From CAXBBB01 sp963841855 (GTDB lineage Bacteria > Bacteroidota > Rhodothermia > Rhodothermales > BA12), in assembly GCA_963841855.1 (NCBI GenBank), contig CAWJEJ010000001.1, forward strand, positions 806,001-870,000: DNA of 64,000 bases. The letters are read 5' to 3'. The position numbers and the translations under genes were made by a program. Within the stretch, counting starts at the first letter, position 1, and every line of letters begins with the position of its first letter. This document shows positions 46,643-55,112 of the stretch, one piece after another. Below the pieces are notes generated by a model that was not told the origin of the DNA, did no database searches, and worked only from the letters and a program-made list of their open reading frames with translations.

Positions 46643-47620
46643 TCAGCCTGCTTTGGCCTCGATCTGCGCGACTTCCTCGGGCGAGCGCGTCAGCAGGCCT
46701 TGCTTCTTGAAGTAGATCATCGTCGTGTCGAGCGTGCCATGGCGCATCCGAAGCTTGACTTCTTCGAGGCTCAGTCCGTCGTTGAGCCACAGCAGCGCCG
46801 CCGTATGCGTCAGGCTGTGCGGCTTGATGCCTTTGCGTTTGAGATCGGCGGTTTGGAGTACGCCGTTGACTCTGCTGCGCAGTGTGCGCGTGTTGAGGCG
46901 TTTGCCTTCGCTCCGGCGTCCGTGCGAGGCGAACAGCGGCGCGTAGGCTTCGACCGGACCGCGCAGCGACTGATACGCCTGGATCGCGTCGACGACGTGC
47001 GCGTCGAGCGGCACTTCCTGATCTTTTGTCGTCCTGCCCTTTCCCTGAACGCGCAGCAGGACGCCCATCAGCGAGTTGTCTAAGTCCTCTAAGTCCGCGC
47101 GGACGATCTCGATCTCGCTCAGTCCAGCGTAGAGCATCAGGTAGATCACGGCCCTATCGCGCGCATCGAGGACCGTATCGGTCGAAAGCGTCGCGACCAA
47201 TGTGTCGACCTCGGACTGCGTCAGGATTGAGCGGCTGTGGTTGGCGGGTCGGCGATTCCCCTTGACTGTTTTGGCCGGGTTCTCGGCGAGCAGTCCGGCA
47301 TCAGTCAGATACTGGCAGAAACGCCTGATCGCCGTCAGGTAAGTCGACACCGATACCTGGTGCAGTCCTTTGTCCTCCATTAGGTGCTTTTTGTACGCCT
47401 CGATGCCCTCGCTCGTCCATCGGAAGGAGGCCTTGTGCAACATGTAAAACCGCTCGAACTCGTTGAGCGTCCGCCGATAGGTGCCCACCGTTTCTTTGCT
47501 CTTGCCTTTGAGATAGTCGCGCGAAAACGTCTCCAGATGCTGCTCCAAATCGGCCAAGCCCATACGGACTTTACGGTTCTGCGCCTCGGGCGAGGCGGAC
47601 GGATCAACAGGCGTGGACAT
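46643..47620 (-). CDS. Tyrosine recombinase (XerC/D-like) lacking both catalytic arginines
   Basis: 325 residues from ATG 47620 (36 in-frame residues upstream look non-coding). N-terminal SAM-like DNA-binding part (DYLKGKSKETVGTYRRTLNEF), then a catalytic domain. Aligned by motif: Arg I of GLRxSE is Ser168 (GLSEIE), beta-Lys is Lys194 (GKGR), HxxR is His268-Ser-Leu-Thr271 (HSLTH), His294, and the nucleophile Tyr303 (MIYF). So Lys, both His and Tyr remain but both Arg are gone. IntDOT-type integrases also have Ser at Arg I, but keep Arg II. No integrated element is seen beside it. Active or not is open. Confidence 0.88.
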   Translation of the reverse strand: MSTPVDPSASPEAQNRKVRMGLADLEQHLETFSRDYLKGKSKETVGTYRRTLNEFERFYMLHKASFRWTSEGIEAYKKHLMEDKGLHQVSVSTYLTAIRRFCQYLTDAGLLAENPAKTVKGNRRPANHSRSILTQSEVDTLVATLSTDTVLDARDRAVIYLMLYAGLSEIEIVRADLEDLDNSLMGVLLRVQGKGRTTKDQEVPLDAHVVDAIQAYQSLRGPVEAYAPLFASHGRRSEGKRLNTRTLRSRVNGVLQTADLKRKGIKPHSLTHTAALLWLNDGLSLEEVKLRMRHGTLDTTMIYFKKQGLLTRSPEEVAQIEAKAG

Positions 47621-47697
47621 GACGGAGGGGGGGGGGAATCCGGAGCGTCCAGCAGGATACTTCCGCTTTGGGCAGTTTGCCAATAACAGCGGTGTCG

Positions 47698-47973
47698 CTA
47701 CGCGGCTACGTTTGCGGCGGGCGGCCACAGCGTCATCAGGTTATCCGCGAAAGTGGGCGCTGCGCTCTCGAACATCCACAGCATACGATCAGGAAAACCC
47801 AACAACTCGGTTTCCAACGCGCGCATCGACTCATCAAACGTCGCCGTCTCTTCGTGAATCGGTACGCTCGACCCGTCGGCGTATACCACGCCGGCACAGA
47901 TCGAATCGCGAGTGTACAGATCTCGCTTGAAGGCGATTACCTGCGCCGCTACTTGCAGCCTAGTCAGCCGTAA
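47698..47973 (-). pseudogene. Possible fragment of a small unknown gene
   Basis: The minus frame is open from 47973 to the stop at 47698 and reads like protein (VAAQVIAFKRDLYTRDSIC, VYADGSSVPIHEE, LLGFPDRMLWMFES). It has no usual start before GTG 47889; the upstream codon is TGA. Either a 63-residue gene from GTG 47889 or a fragment that lost its 5' end. Family not recognised. Confidence 0.35.
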
Positions 47974-48038
47974 TCAGCGGTTCAGGCGAACGCCTGCGCG
48001 CACGAAAGCGGTCCAGCCAACTCATCACTTTACCCCTT

Positions 48039-48126
48039 GTCATCGCGAGGAGCGGAGCGCCGTGGCGATCTCCTTCGCTAGCCGAAACTCGGGAGATTGC
48101 CACGGCGCTCCGCTCCTCGCAATGAC
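48039..48126. repeat. GTCATCGCGAGG-type inverted repeat
   Basis: Arms of about 35 bp (GTCATCGCGAGGAGCGGAGC ... and ... CTCCTCGCAATGAC) pair with two differences; loop about 18 nt. Same family as 13152-13232. Lies 13 bp after the E2 gene on its downstream side. Confidence 0.9.
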
Positions 48127-48139
48127 TAAGGCGCAAGGG

Positions 48140-49967
48140 TCACACCTCGCCGTTCGGGTCGATCTCTTCGAGCAGGCGCGTGTATTTGCCCAGGTACGAA
48201 GCCGCCATCGCGCCGTCGACAATGCGGTGGTCGTAGCTCAGCGAAACGTACATCATCATGCGGATCGCCATGATGTCGCCCAGTTCGGGATCTTCGACGA
48301 CGACGACGCGCTTCTTGATCGCGCCCGGCGACAGGATCGCGACTTGGGGCTGGTTGATGATCGGCGTGCCCATCAAACTGCCCAGGCTGCCGACGTTGGT
48401 AACCGTGAACGTGCCGCCCGAGAGTTCGTCGGGCTGGAGCTTCTTGTCGCGCGCGCGCGTCGCCAGATCGGCGGCGGCCTTGGCCAGACCGACTAGGTTG
48501 AGGCCTCCGGCGTCGCGGATAACGGGGGCGACCAGTCCGGTCGTTCCCAGCGCGACCGCCATGCCGACGTGGAAGTCTTTGCGGACCAGCACGCGGTTGC
48601 CTTCGACCGACGAGTTGAGCATCGGATGGTCGCGCATCGCGTCGACGGCGGCTTTGATGAAGTAGGGCGTGTACGTCAGCTTGACACCTTCGCGCTCCAT
48701 GACGCGCTTCTTGTTCTTCTCGCGCTGGCGGACCAGGTTGGTCACGTCGATCTCAGCGAAGCTGGTCACGTGCGCGCTCGTCGCCTTGCTGCGGACCATG
48801 TGGTCGGCGATGATTCTACGCATGCGGTCCATCTCGACCACTTCGACTCGGTCGCCGTAACTGGAGGCGTCGGGCGCAGGAGCCTGCGTCGACGGGCGCG
48901 ACGGCGGCTGGGGCGCGCGCGACGGAGCCGGTGTCGGGGCGCTGCGCTGTTCGGGCTGGCGCGGTGCACTGCTGCTCCTCGTTTCTAGGTAGGCCATCAG
49001 GTCGTCCTTGCCGACGCGTCCTTCGCGGCCGCTGCCCTGGACGCGGCTGAGTTCTTCCATCGACAGGCCTTCCTTCTCGGCGATCGAGCGAACGAGGGGC
49101 GAGAAAGCGGCCGTCATCCGACGTGCGCGTGATCGGGCTGCCGTCGCCCGACTGCTGATCGTCGCCGGTCTGGCCCGAGATCGGAGCGTACGCCGGAGCT
49201 GACGGAGCATCGGCGGGCGCTTTGGGCGGATCGGACTGAGCGGGAGCCGTCGACGGTGCAGGAGACGAGGCCGCTGGCTGCGGAACGGATGCGCCCTCGC
49301 CGACGCCGATGCGCGCGATGACCGAGCCGACTTCGACGGTGTCGCCCTCTTCGACGAGGATCTCGACGAGCGTTCCCGCTGCCGGGCTGGGCACCTCGGT
49401 GTCGACCTTGTCGGTGCCGATCTCGAGCAGCGTCTCGTCGAGCTCGATCGCGTCGCCGGGCTGCTTGTGCCACACGATTACCGTGCCTTCGGTTATGCTC
49501 TCGCCCATCTTGGGCATCACCACGTCCTGCACTTCGCCGGTCGCCGCGCTCTCGGCAGGCGCTTCGTGGACGGCCGTTCCGCTCATCGCCTGAGCCAGGT
49601 TTTCGGCCTCGCTGTCGCCGTGCGCGTGCTCGGGTTCGGGCGCCTGCATCTCGACTTCGGGCTCCGACTCCTGGGCGGCAGGCTGCACGCTGGACGATCC
49701 ATCGCCGCTCAGATCGACCGCATCGGCATCCGTTTCGATGACCGCGATCGCCGTATCGACTTCGACGGTGTCGCCCTCTTCGACGAGGATCTCGACGAGC
49801 GTTCCCGCTGCCGGGCTGGGCACCTCGGTGTCGACCTTGTCGGTGCCGATCTCGAGCAGCGTCTCGTCGAGCTCGATCGCGTCGCCGGGCTGCTTGTGCC
49901 ACACGATTACCGTGCCTTCGGTTATGCTCTCGCCCATCTTGGGCATCGTGACCTGGACCTGTGCCAT
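48140..49967 (-). CDS. 2-oxoacid dehydrogenase E2 (dihydrolipoyl acyltransferase), with apparent frameshift
   Basis: Two lipoyl domains (MAQVQVTMPKMGESITEGT ... EIGTDKVDTEV, Lys carrying lipoate) are read in one frame from ATG 49967. The peripheral-subunit-binding domain (SPLVRSIAEKEGLSMEEL, GREGRVGKDDL) and the acyltransferase domain (YDHRIVDG active site) are read in another. The frames meet at about 49101-49110 in CGCTTTCTCGCC; removing one base restores GRF-SPLVRS. The joined protein (about 608 residues) would be a normal two-lipoyl E2 of the branched-chain/2-oxoglutarate group. E1 and E3 are not in the window. The lesion may be a sequence error or real. Confidence 0.88.
49328..49518. repeat. 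Direct repeat, lipoyl domain 2 of E2
   Basis: 191 bases identical by eye to 49757-49947. Codes for most of the second lipoyl domain. Spacing 429 bp, a multiple of three. Confidence 0.9.
49757..49947. repeat. Direct repeat, lipoyl domain 1 of E2
   Basis: Partner of 49328-49518. Identity at every base, including third codon positions, shows recent duplication or gene conversion. Confidence 0.9.
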
Positions 49968-50093
49968 CGTGTTCTATCGGGTGTGCGGATGTGGGAGACC
50001 GGAAGATAGCGGCAAGGGCAAAGCGCTTTCGGCTCCGATGTGTCTGTTTGCTGTTCGGACCAACGCGCAAGCACGTGGGCAGTGCCAAACGCG

Positions 50094-50129
50094 AGAAAAC
50101 CCGGCAGGTATTTGAGGCCTGCCAGGTTT
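50094..50129 (-). terminator. Intrinsic terminator of the nucleotidyltransferase gene
   Basis: On the minus strand AAACC(T)GGCAGG, 9-nt loop, CCTGCC(G)GGTTT, then TCTCG; 12-bp stem with one mismatch and four T at the end. Lies between the gene stop at 50150 and the E2 start. Confidence 0.8.
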
Positions 50130-50149
50130 GGGATTGAGACGAGGAGCGA

Positions 50150-51154
50150 TCAGCCGCGCGCGCCCAGTTCGGAATGGTCGCCGACGTTGATCGGGCCGGT
50201 CATGCCTTTGACCGTCGCGTACTGACCGACCAGAGATTCGTCGAGCACGCTGCCTTCGACGCGTCCGCCAGCGAAGACGACGCTCTCGCGCAAAACCGAT
50301 CCCTCGACGATGGCTCCCGCCTCGATCGACACGTTAGGGCCGACGACTGAGCCGCGCACCTGGGCTTGGGGGCCGATGTAAACCGGCTCGATCACGATGC
50401 TGTCTTGGACGACTCCGGCATGGGCTTCGCCGCGTTCCATCTCCAGAATGACTTTGGTCGTGTCGAGGAGCGCGGGGATCGTGCCGCAGTCGAGCCAGTC
50501 GGTCACACCCGCCGTCTTGAAGACCGCGCCGTCCTTGAGCATCTTGTCGAGCGCATCCGTCAGCTGAAACTCGCCCGTATTGCCCCGCTCGTTGCCGTCG
50601 ACCAGTTCGACGATCTTGGTCCCAAACTCGGCCAGATCGCGCATGTAGTAGATGCCGATGAGCGCCTCGTTGGAGATCAGTTCTTTGGGCTTCTCGACGA
50701 ACGCCGTCACCCGGTCGCCCTCGCGGACGGCAACGCCGAAGCGGCTGGGATCTTCGACGTGCTTGACCCACACGATGGCGTCGGCGTCCAGGTCGAGGTT
50801 GCCGTCCATGTAGAACAGCGTGTCCGCGAACACGACGACGCCCTCGCCCGACAGGTGCTCGCGGGCCGAGTAGACGGCGTGAGCGGTGCCCTCGGCGCTC
50901 TCCTGGATCGCGAAGCCTGCCTGGATGCCGAACTGCTCGCAGATTGCCCGAAGATCGTCGTAGACCGCTTTGGGGAAGTCGGGGCCGAGGATGAAGACGG
51001 CTTCGGTCAGAGGGCGCGGCAGGACGTCCATGAACGTCTGCACGATGCGCTCGACCATGCTTTTGCCTCTGACGTTGAGGAGCGGCTTGGGCGTGACGTG
51101 TGAGTGTGGGCGGACGCGCGTGCCGCGGCCTGCCATGGGGATGATGAGCTTCAT
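50150..51154 (-). CDS. Sugar-phosphate nucleotidyltransferase
   Basis: 334 residues. N-terminal GT-A fold with the NTP motif PMAGRGTRVRPHSHVTPKPL, ADTLFYMDGN at the metal site, VEKPKELISNEALIGIYY, and DCGTIPALLDTT. The C-terminal 80 residues show left-handed beta-helix hexapeptides (IVIEPVYIGPQAQVRGSVVG). Resembles the glucose-1-phosphate thymidylyl/uridylyltransferase group; the exact sugar cannot be named. Probably makes NDP-sugar for surface polysaccharide. Single gene with own terminator. Confidence 0.9.
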   Translation of the reverse strand: MKLIIPMAGRGTRVRPHSHVTPKPLLNVRGKSMVERIVQTFMDVLPRPLTEAVFILGPDFPKAVYDDLRAICEQFGIQAGFAIQESAEGTAHAVYSAREHLSGEGVVVFADTLFYMDGNLDLDADAIVWVKHVEDPSRFGVAVREGDRVTAFVEKPKELISNEALIGIYYMRDLAEFGTKIVELVDGNERGNTGEFQLTDALDKMLKDGAVFKTAGVTDWLDCGTIPALLDTTKVILEMERGEAHAGVVQDSIVIEPVYIGPQAQVRGSVVGPNVSIEAGAIVEGSVLRESVVFAGGRVEGSVLDESLVGQYATVKGMTGPINVGDHSELGARG

Positions 51155-51425
51155 GAAATGGAGTGAGGTTGAGCAGGGCGCAAGATAGCCGGACGGACGT
51201 TGCCGTTGTGTAAACCGGACGAAAGAGCGTCCACCGATGTGGGCAGGACGCGTGCTCGCTGGCGTGTAAAGGTCTCGTCGGCAGCGGCTGAGCGCGAAAC
51301 GGAGCCGCTATCCTACGAATCAAAGACAAGGTACCGGCTTGGCACGCCCGTTGCCCGTACATGGGGCAGCCTCCTCTATCGGAGAGCCGATCGCTTTTAT
51401 TTCCCACCCATTCCGCACGTCTACC

Positions 51426-52133
51426 ATGACCCACACTCTACGCAACACGCTCGCCCTGTGCGCGCTCCTCTTATTCGCCACGTTCGGGGCAGGCTGCTCC
51501 AGCATGAACAAAACCAGTAAAGGTGCCGTCATCGGAGCCGGAGCCGGAGCCGGAGTCGGCGGCGTGATCGGCCGGACGCAGGGCAACACGGCCCAGGGTG
51601 CCATCATCGGCGCGGCCATCGGCGGCGTGGCGGGCGCCATCATCGGACGCCAGATGGACAAGCAGGCCGAAGAACTTGAGGGCGAACTGGCCAACGCCGA
51701 AGTGACGCCCATCCAAAACCCCGAAACGGGCGAGACGGCAGGCATCCAGGTCACGTTCGACAACGCGATCCTGTTCGACTTCGCCAAGTCGACGCTCAAG
51801 GCTCAGGCCCGCACCGACCTCACCGGCTTGGCCGGTAGCCTCCAGCGCTACGACAACACCGACGTCGTCATCTACGGCCACACCGACTCGCGAGGAGGCG
51901 ACGCGCTCAACATGAGGCTCAGCGAGGAGCGCGCCGAATCCGCCGCGCAGTTCCTGATGAGCCAGGGCATCCCGCGCTACCGCATCACGACCGTCGGCAA
52001 GGGCGAGACCGAGCCCGTCGCCACCAACGACACCGACATGGGCCGCGCTCAAAACCGCCGAGTCGAGATCGCGATCTTCGCCAACGAGGCGTTCCAGCAG
52101 GAAGCCAACCAGCAGTCCGGACAGGGCCGCTAA
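51426..52133 (+). CDS. OmpA-family lipoprotein with glycine-zipper segment
   Basis: 235 residues from ATG 51426. Signal with lipobox GAGC, then two Gly-zipper stretches (GAVIGAGAGAGVGGVIG; AIIGAAIGGVAGAIIG), and a peptidoglycan-binding OmpA domain (VTFDNAILFDFAKSTL, YGHTDSRGGDALNMRLSEER, GRAQNRRVEI). Ties the outer membrane to the cell wall. Possible -10 TATCCTA at 51309-51315, giving a leader of about 100 nt. Followed by an intrinsic terminator. Confidence 0.93.
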   Translation: MTHTLRNTLALCALLLFATFGAGCSSMNKTSKGAVIGAGAGAGVGGVIGRTQGNTAQGAIIGAAIGGVAGAIIGRQMDKQAEELEGELANAEVTPIQNPETGETAGIQVTFDNAILFDFAKSTLKAQARTDLTGLAGSLQRYDNTDVVIYGHTDSRGGDALNMRLSEERAESAAQFLMSQGIPRYRITTVGKGETEPVATNDTDMGRAQNRRVEIAIFANEAFQQEANQQSGQGR

Positions 52134-52149
52134 GCTCTGCTTCTCACTT

Positions 52150-52192
52150 CGAGCCGCTCCACGCGTTGTGTGGGGCGGCTCGTTTCGTTTCT
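52150..52192 (+). terminator. Intrinsic terminator after the OmpA-like gene
   Basis: GAGCCGCTCCAC and GTGGGGCGGCTC form a 12-bp stem (one T-G pair), then GTTTCGTTTCTT. Sits 16 bases after the stop codon. Confidence 0.85.
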
Positions 52193-52214
52193 TGCCCCTC
52201 CCCTTTTCTCACTC

Positions 52215-52964
52215 ATGACTATGGCTGCCACAAAGAAAACCCTCGAACCACAAGACGAAGTAGAACAGATCAACCGCCAGATGTCGGACAAGGAGCGCGA
52301 GGCATGGCAGACCAAGAGCGTCAAAGACCTGTGGCGCATCTTCCGCATTCAGTCCGAGTTCGTCGAAGGCTTCGAGACGATGAGCGAGATCGGGCCATCG
52401 GTTTCGATCTTCGGCTCGGCGCGCACGCAGCCCGACAATCCCTACTACACGATGGGCGTCGAAGTGGCCGAAGAACTGGTGCGCAGAGGCTACGGCGTCA
52501 TTACCGGAGGCGGGCCGGGTATCATGGAGGCGGGCAACAAGGGCGCGCGCAACATGGAAGGCGCGTCGATCGGCCTCAACATCGAGCTTCCGCACGAGCA
52601 GGGTCACAACCCATACATCGACCCGGACAAGCTGATCAACTTCCACTTTTTCTTCGTCCGCAAGACGATCTTCGTCAAATACAGCCAGGGCTTCATCGTG
52701 CTGCCGGGCGGCTTCGGCACGCTCGACGAGTTGTTCGAGAGCCTGACGCTGATCCAGACGCGCAAGATCACCAAGTTTCCCGTCGTCCTGATGGGGGCGA
52801 GCTACTGGACCGGCTTGGTCGACTGGCTGCGCGACACGATGCTGGCTGAGGGCAACATTAGCGAGAAGGATCTGCACCTGTTCAAGATCACCGACGACCC
52901 CGTCGAGGCCGTCGACATCGTGGACGAGTTTTACAAAGAGCACAGCCTCTCGCCCAACTTCTGA
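52215..52964 (+). CDS. LOG family (TIGR00730-type) nucleotide hydrolase
   Basis: 249 residues from ATG 52215 (a second ATG at 52221 is possible). Motifs of the LOG/lysine-decarboxylase-like family: SIFGSARTQPDNPYY, GVITGGGPGIMEAGNKGA, and PGGFGTLDELFE. Members release free bases from nucleoside 5'-monophosphates (cytokinin-type riboside phosphohydrolases); older annotations as lysine decarboxylase are mistaken. About 40 extra N-terminal charged residues. Stands alone. Confidence 0.92.
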   Translation: MTMAATKKTLEPQDEVEQINRQMSDKEREAWQTKSVKDLWRIFRIQSEFVEGFETMSEIGPSVSIFGSARTQPDNPYYTMGVEVAEELVRRGYGVITGGGPGIMEAGNKGARNMEGASIGLNIELPHEQGHNPYIDPDKLINFHFFFVRKTIFVKYSQGFIVLPGGFGTLDELFESLTLIQTRKITKFPVVLMGASYWTGLVDWLRDTMLAEGNISEKDLHLFKITDDPVEAVDIVDEFYKEHSLSPNF

Positions 52965-53155
52965 TCGCGCTCCACCCTGGGCTGCTCACCTGTCTAACTT
53001 GGCACACATCGCTGTACATCGTTCGACACGTTTTCGGACCGGCTGGGCGCTAGAATCGTGCTCTCAAGCGTTCTGAGATGGGAACGCGCGCGCGGCACGG
53101 TCCGTGCATCTCTGCCTTACAGATTATCCCTCTTCCACACACCCCACCTCCCCAC

Positions 53156-53977
53156 ATGACCCGAGTCCTGACCCTGCTTCTGCTGGCCGTCGCCGTCGCC
53201 CTTCCTGGCGTCGCGAGCGCTCAAGCCTACAAAGAAGCCTACAACGCTGCCAACGAAGCGGCGTCCGCTAAAGACTACATGGCAGCCTATGAGCAGTACC
53301 AAGTGGCACTCGAAGGCGCCGTCGAAGCCGAAGACGAAGAAGTCGAGGCCCGCTCACGCTACGTTCTGGCTCAGCTGGACTACGCTCTCTCGGTCCGCAA
53401 GCTCAAAGCGGACGAGAACGAGGAGGCACTCGCAGGCTTCGAGACCGGCATCTCGCACGATCCTAGCTTCGCGATGAACTACGTCGGCAAGGCCGAAGCG
53501 CTCAAAGCGATGAACCGTGACGAAGACGCCATCGGTGCTTACGGCATGGCGATCGAAGTGGCTGAGGCGGGCGACAAAGCCCGCGGTACCGCTGTCAAGA
53601 ACATGCTGGCCCTGATCGGCTCGACGGGCGACTTGCTCGGCGGCGCTAACCCGAGCCGCACCAAGGCATCGGCCGCACTCGAGCAGCTTGTCGCCCTCGA
53701 TTCGACGCTGTCGTCCGAGCCCGAGTATCACCTCTACGTGGCACGCGCACACAATGTGCTGGGCGACTACTCGGCCGCTCGCACGGCCGCTAGCGCCGGA
53801 CTCGCGCTCGACCCTAACGACCGCAACGACGCCGCCGCGCTGCACTTCGTCACTGGAGACAGCTACCGCCTCCAGTCGAACTACGACGCCGCCCGCACGG
53901 CTTACGGCTCGGCTGCCTATGGTAACTACCGCGACCAGGCGAACTACTACATCGAAACGATGGGTAAGGAGCAGTAA
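53156..53977 (+). CDS. Exported TPR protein
   Basis: 273 residues from ATG 53156, with a C-rich leader. Signal peptide (MTRVLTLLLLAVAVALPGVA then SA), followed by five or six tetratricopeptide-like helical pairs (YKEAYNAANEAASAKDYMAAY, NYVGKAEALKAMNRDEDAIG, RAHNVLGDYSAARTAASAGL). Likely periplasmic protein-binding scaffold; partner unknown. Ends before a strong terminator. Confidence 0.85.
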   Translation: MTRVLTLLLLAVAVALPGVASAQAYKEAYNAANEAASAKDYMAAYEQYQVALEGAVEAEDEEVEARSRYVLAQLDYALSVRKLKADENEEALAGFETGISHDPSFAMNYVGKAEALKAMNRDEDAIGAYGMAIEVAEAGDKARGTAVKNMLALIGSTGDLLGGANPSRTKASAALEQLVALDSTLSSEPEYHLYVARAHNVLGDYSAARTAASAGLALDPNDRNDAAALHFVTGDSYRLQSNYDAARTAYGSAAYGNYRDQANYYIETMGKEQ

Positions 53978-53995
53978 GCCGCTCCAAACAACCGC

Positions 53996-54037
53996 AAAAG
54001 CCTCCACTCGGACTCCCGGGTGGAGGCTTTCTGCTTT
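53996..54037 (+). terminator. Intrinsic terminator after the TPR gene
   Basis: AAAGCCTCCAC, 12-nt loop, GTGGAGGCTTT, then CTGCTTTG: 11-bp perfect stem 20 bases after the stop. Confidence 0.85.
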
Positions 54038-54110
54038 GACTCAAACTCCCCGCGTGCGGCGCTGCCACCTCCGATACCAGATCCGAAGAATGCTGATGCG
54101 TCCCTTCGCC

Positions 54111-54237
54111 GTCATCCTGAGCCTTGCTTGAGGAGCCTGCCCTCGACCTGATCGGGGGATCTCCGTGCTCTGACGGCAAAGGACGGAGATCCCCTTCGAC
54201 TGCGCTCAGGGCAGGTTTTCGACAAGCTCAGGATGAC
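54111..54237. repeat. Nested inverted repeat (GTCATCCTGAGC type)
   Basis: Three nested stems: GTCATCCTGAGC/GCTCAGGATGAC (54111, 54226), CCTGCCCT/AGGGCAGG (54136, 54208), and GGGGATCTCCGT/ACGGAGATCCCC (54155, 54183). This dispersed element is known from many genomes. It lies between the TPR terminator and the end of the ABC gene. Confidence 0.85.
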
Positions 54238-54310
54238 GATATGGGAAACGCACTGTCAAATCTCGGACTTGGTATGAGGAAAGAGAGAGGGCTAGCACTT
54301 CCGAGTCGTC

Positions 54311-55018
54311 TTAGGCAACTGCCTCGGCCGCCTGCGAAGCCCGCGTGTCCGACTGCACTCGGCCACCGCGCAGCGTAATCGTGCGGCTGCATTTGGCGGC
54401 CAGATCCAGGTCGTGCGTGACGACGACCAGAGCCGTCCCCTGCTCGGCGTTGAGCGCAAACAAGAGTTCTTCGACGGCCTGAGCCGTGTCCTGGTCGAGG
54501 TTGCCCGTCGGCTCGTCGGCGAAGAGCAGGCGCGGCGCGTTGACGAACGCCCGCGCGATGGCGACGCGTTGCTGCTCGCCGCCCGACAGTTCGGATGGGT
54601 AGTGTCCCCTCCGGTCGCCCAGCCCGACCTGGCCGAGAAGCTCGACGGCCCGAGTGCGCGCGCCGCTGTTGCCGACGAGTTCGGCAGGCACCATCACGTT
54701 TTCGAGGGCCGTTAGCGTCGGCAGCAGGTTGAACGACTGGAAGACGAATCCGACATGCTTGCCTCGGACGGCTGCCCGCTCGTCCTCGCTCATCGCGTCG
54801 ATGCGCGTTCCGGAGATCGAGACCGTGCCGGACGTGGGACGGTCGAGCCCGGCGCAGAGGCCGAGCAGCGTCGTCTTGCCACTTCCGCTGGGGCCGACGA
54901 TGGACAGCGTACCGCCCGGGGGAACGTCGAGCGAGACGGCGTCGAGGACGGTGAGCGTGCGAGCAGGCGTGGCGTAGGTCTTGGTGAGGTCGCGCGCGGC
55001 GAGGACGGCATCGGCCAT
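54311..55018 (-). CDS. ABC transporter ATP-binding protein (YbbA/LolD-like)
   Basis: 235 residues from ATG 55018. Walker A GPSGSGKTTLLGL, signature LSGGEQQRVAIARAF, Walker B LLFADEPTGNLD, H-loop VVTHDLDLA: the LolD/MacB/YbbA subgroup. In many bacteria this ATPase is divergent from a TesA-type esterase and followed by a large permease (YbbP); the esterase is here, but no permease follows the ATPase, only a repeat and the TPR gene. Confidence 0.92.
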   Translation of the reverse strand: MADAVLAARDLTKTYATPARTLTVLDAVSLDVPPGGTLSIVGPSGSGKTTLLGLCAGLDRPTSGTVSISGTRIDAMSEDERAAVRGKHVGFVFQSFNLLPTLTALENVMVPAELVGNSGARTRAVELLGQVGLGDRRGHYPSELSGGEQQRVAIARAFVNAPRLLFADEPTGNLDQDTAQAVEELLFALNAEQGTALVVVTHDLDLAAKCSRTITLRGGRVQSDTRASQAAEAVA

Positions 55019-55112
55019 TCGGATAGGGAAGAGGTGGAAAGCGGCAACGACTGCCGCGCGCAGAAACGGATCATAGTGGGTTCGGTTTGCCGCTTTCTTT
55101 TCCGACCGCCCG

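Noticed and set aside
46643..48139. Integrated element marked by the recombinase
   Set aside because: No attachment-site duplication, cargo or tRNA target is visible next to the gene.
49328..49947. CRISPR-like array
   Set aside because: Only two copies, 191 bp long, coding for lipoyl domains.
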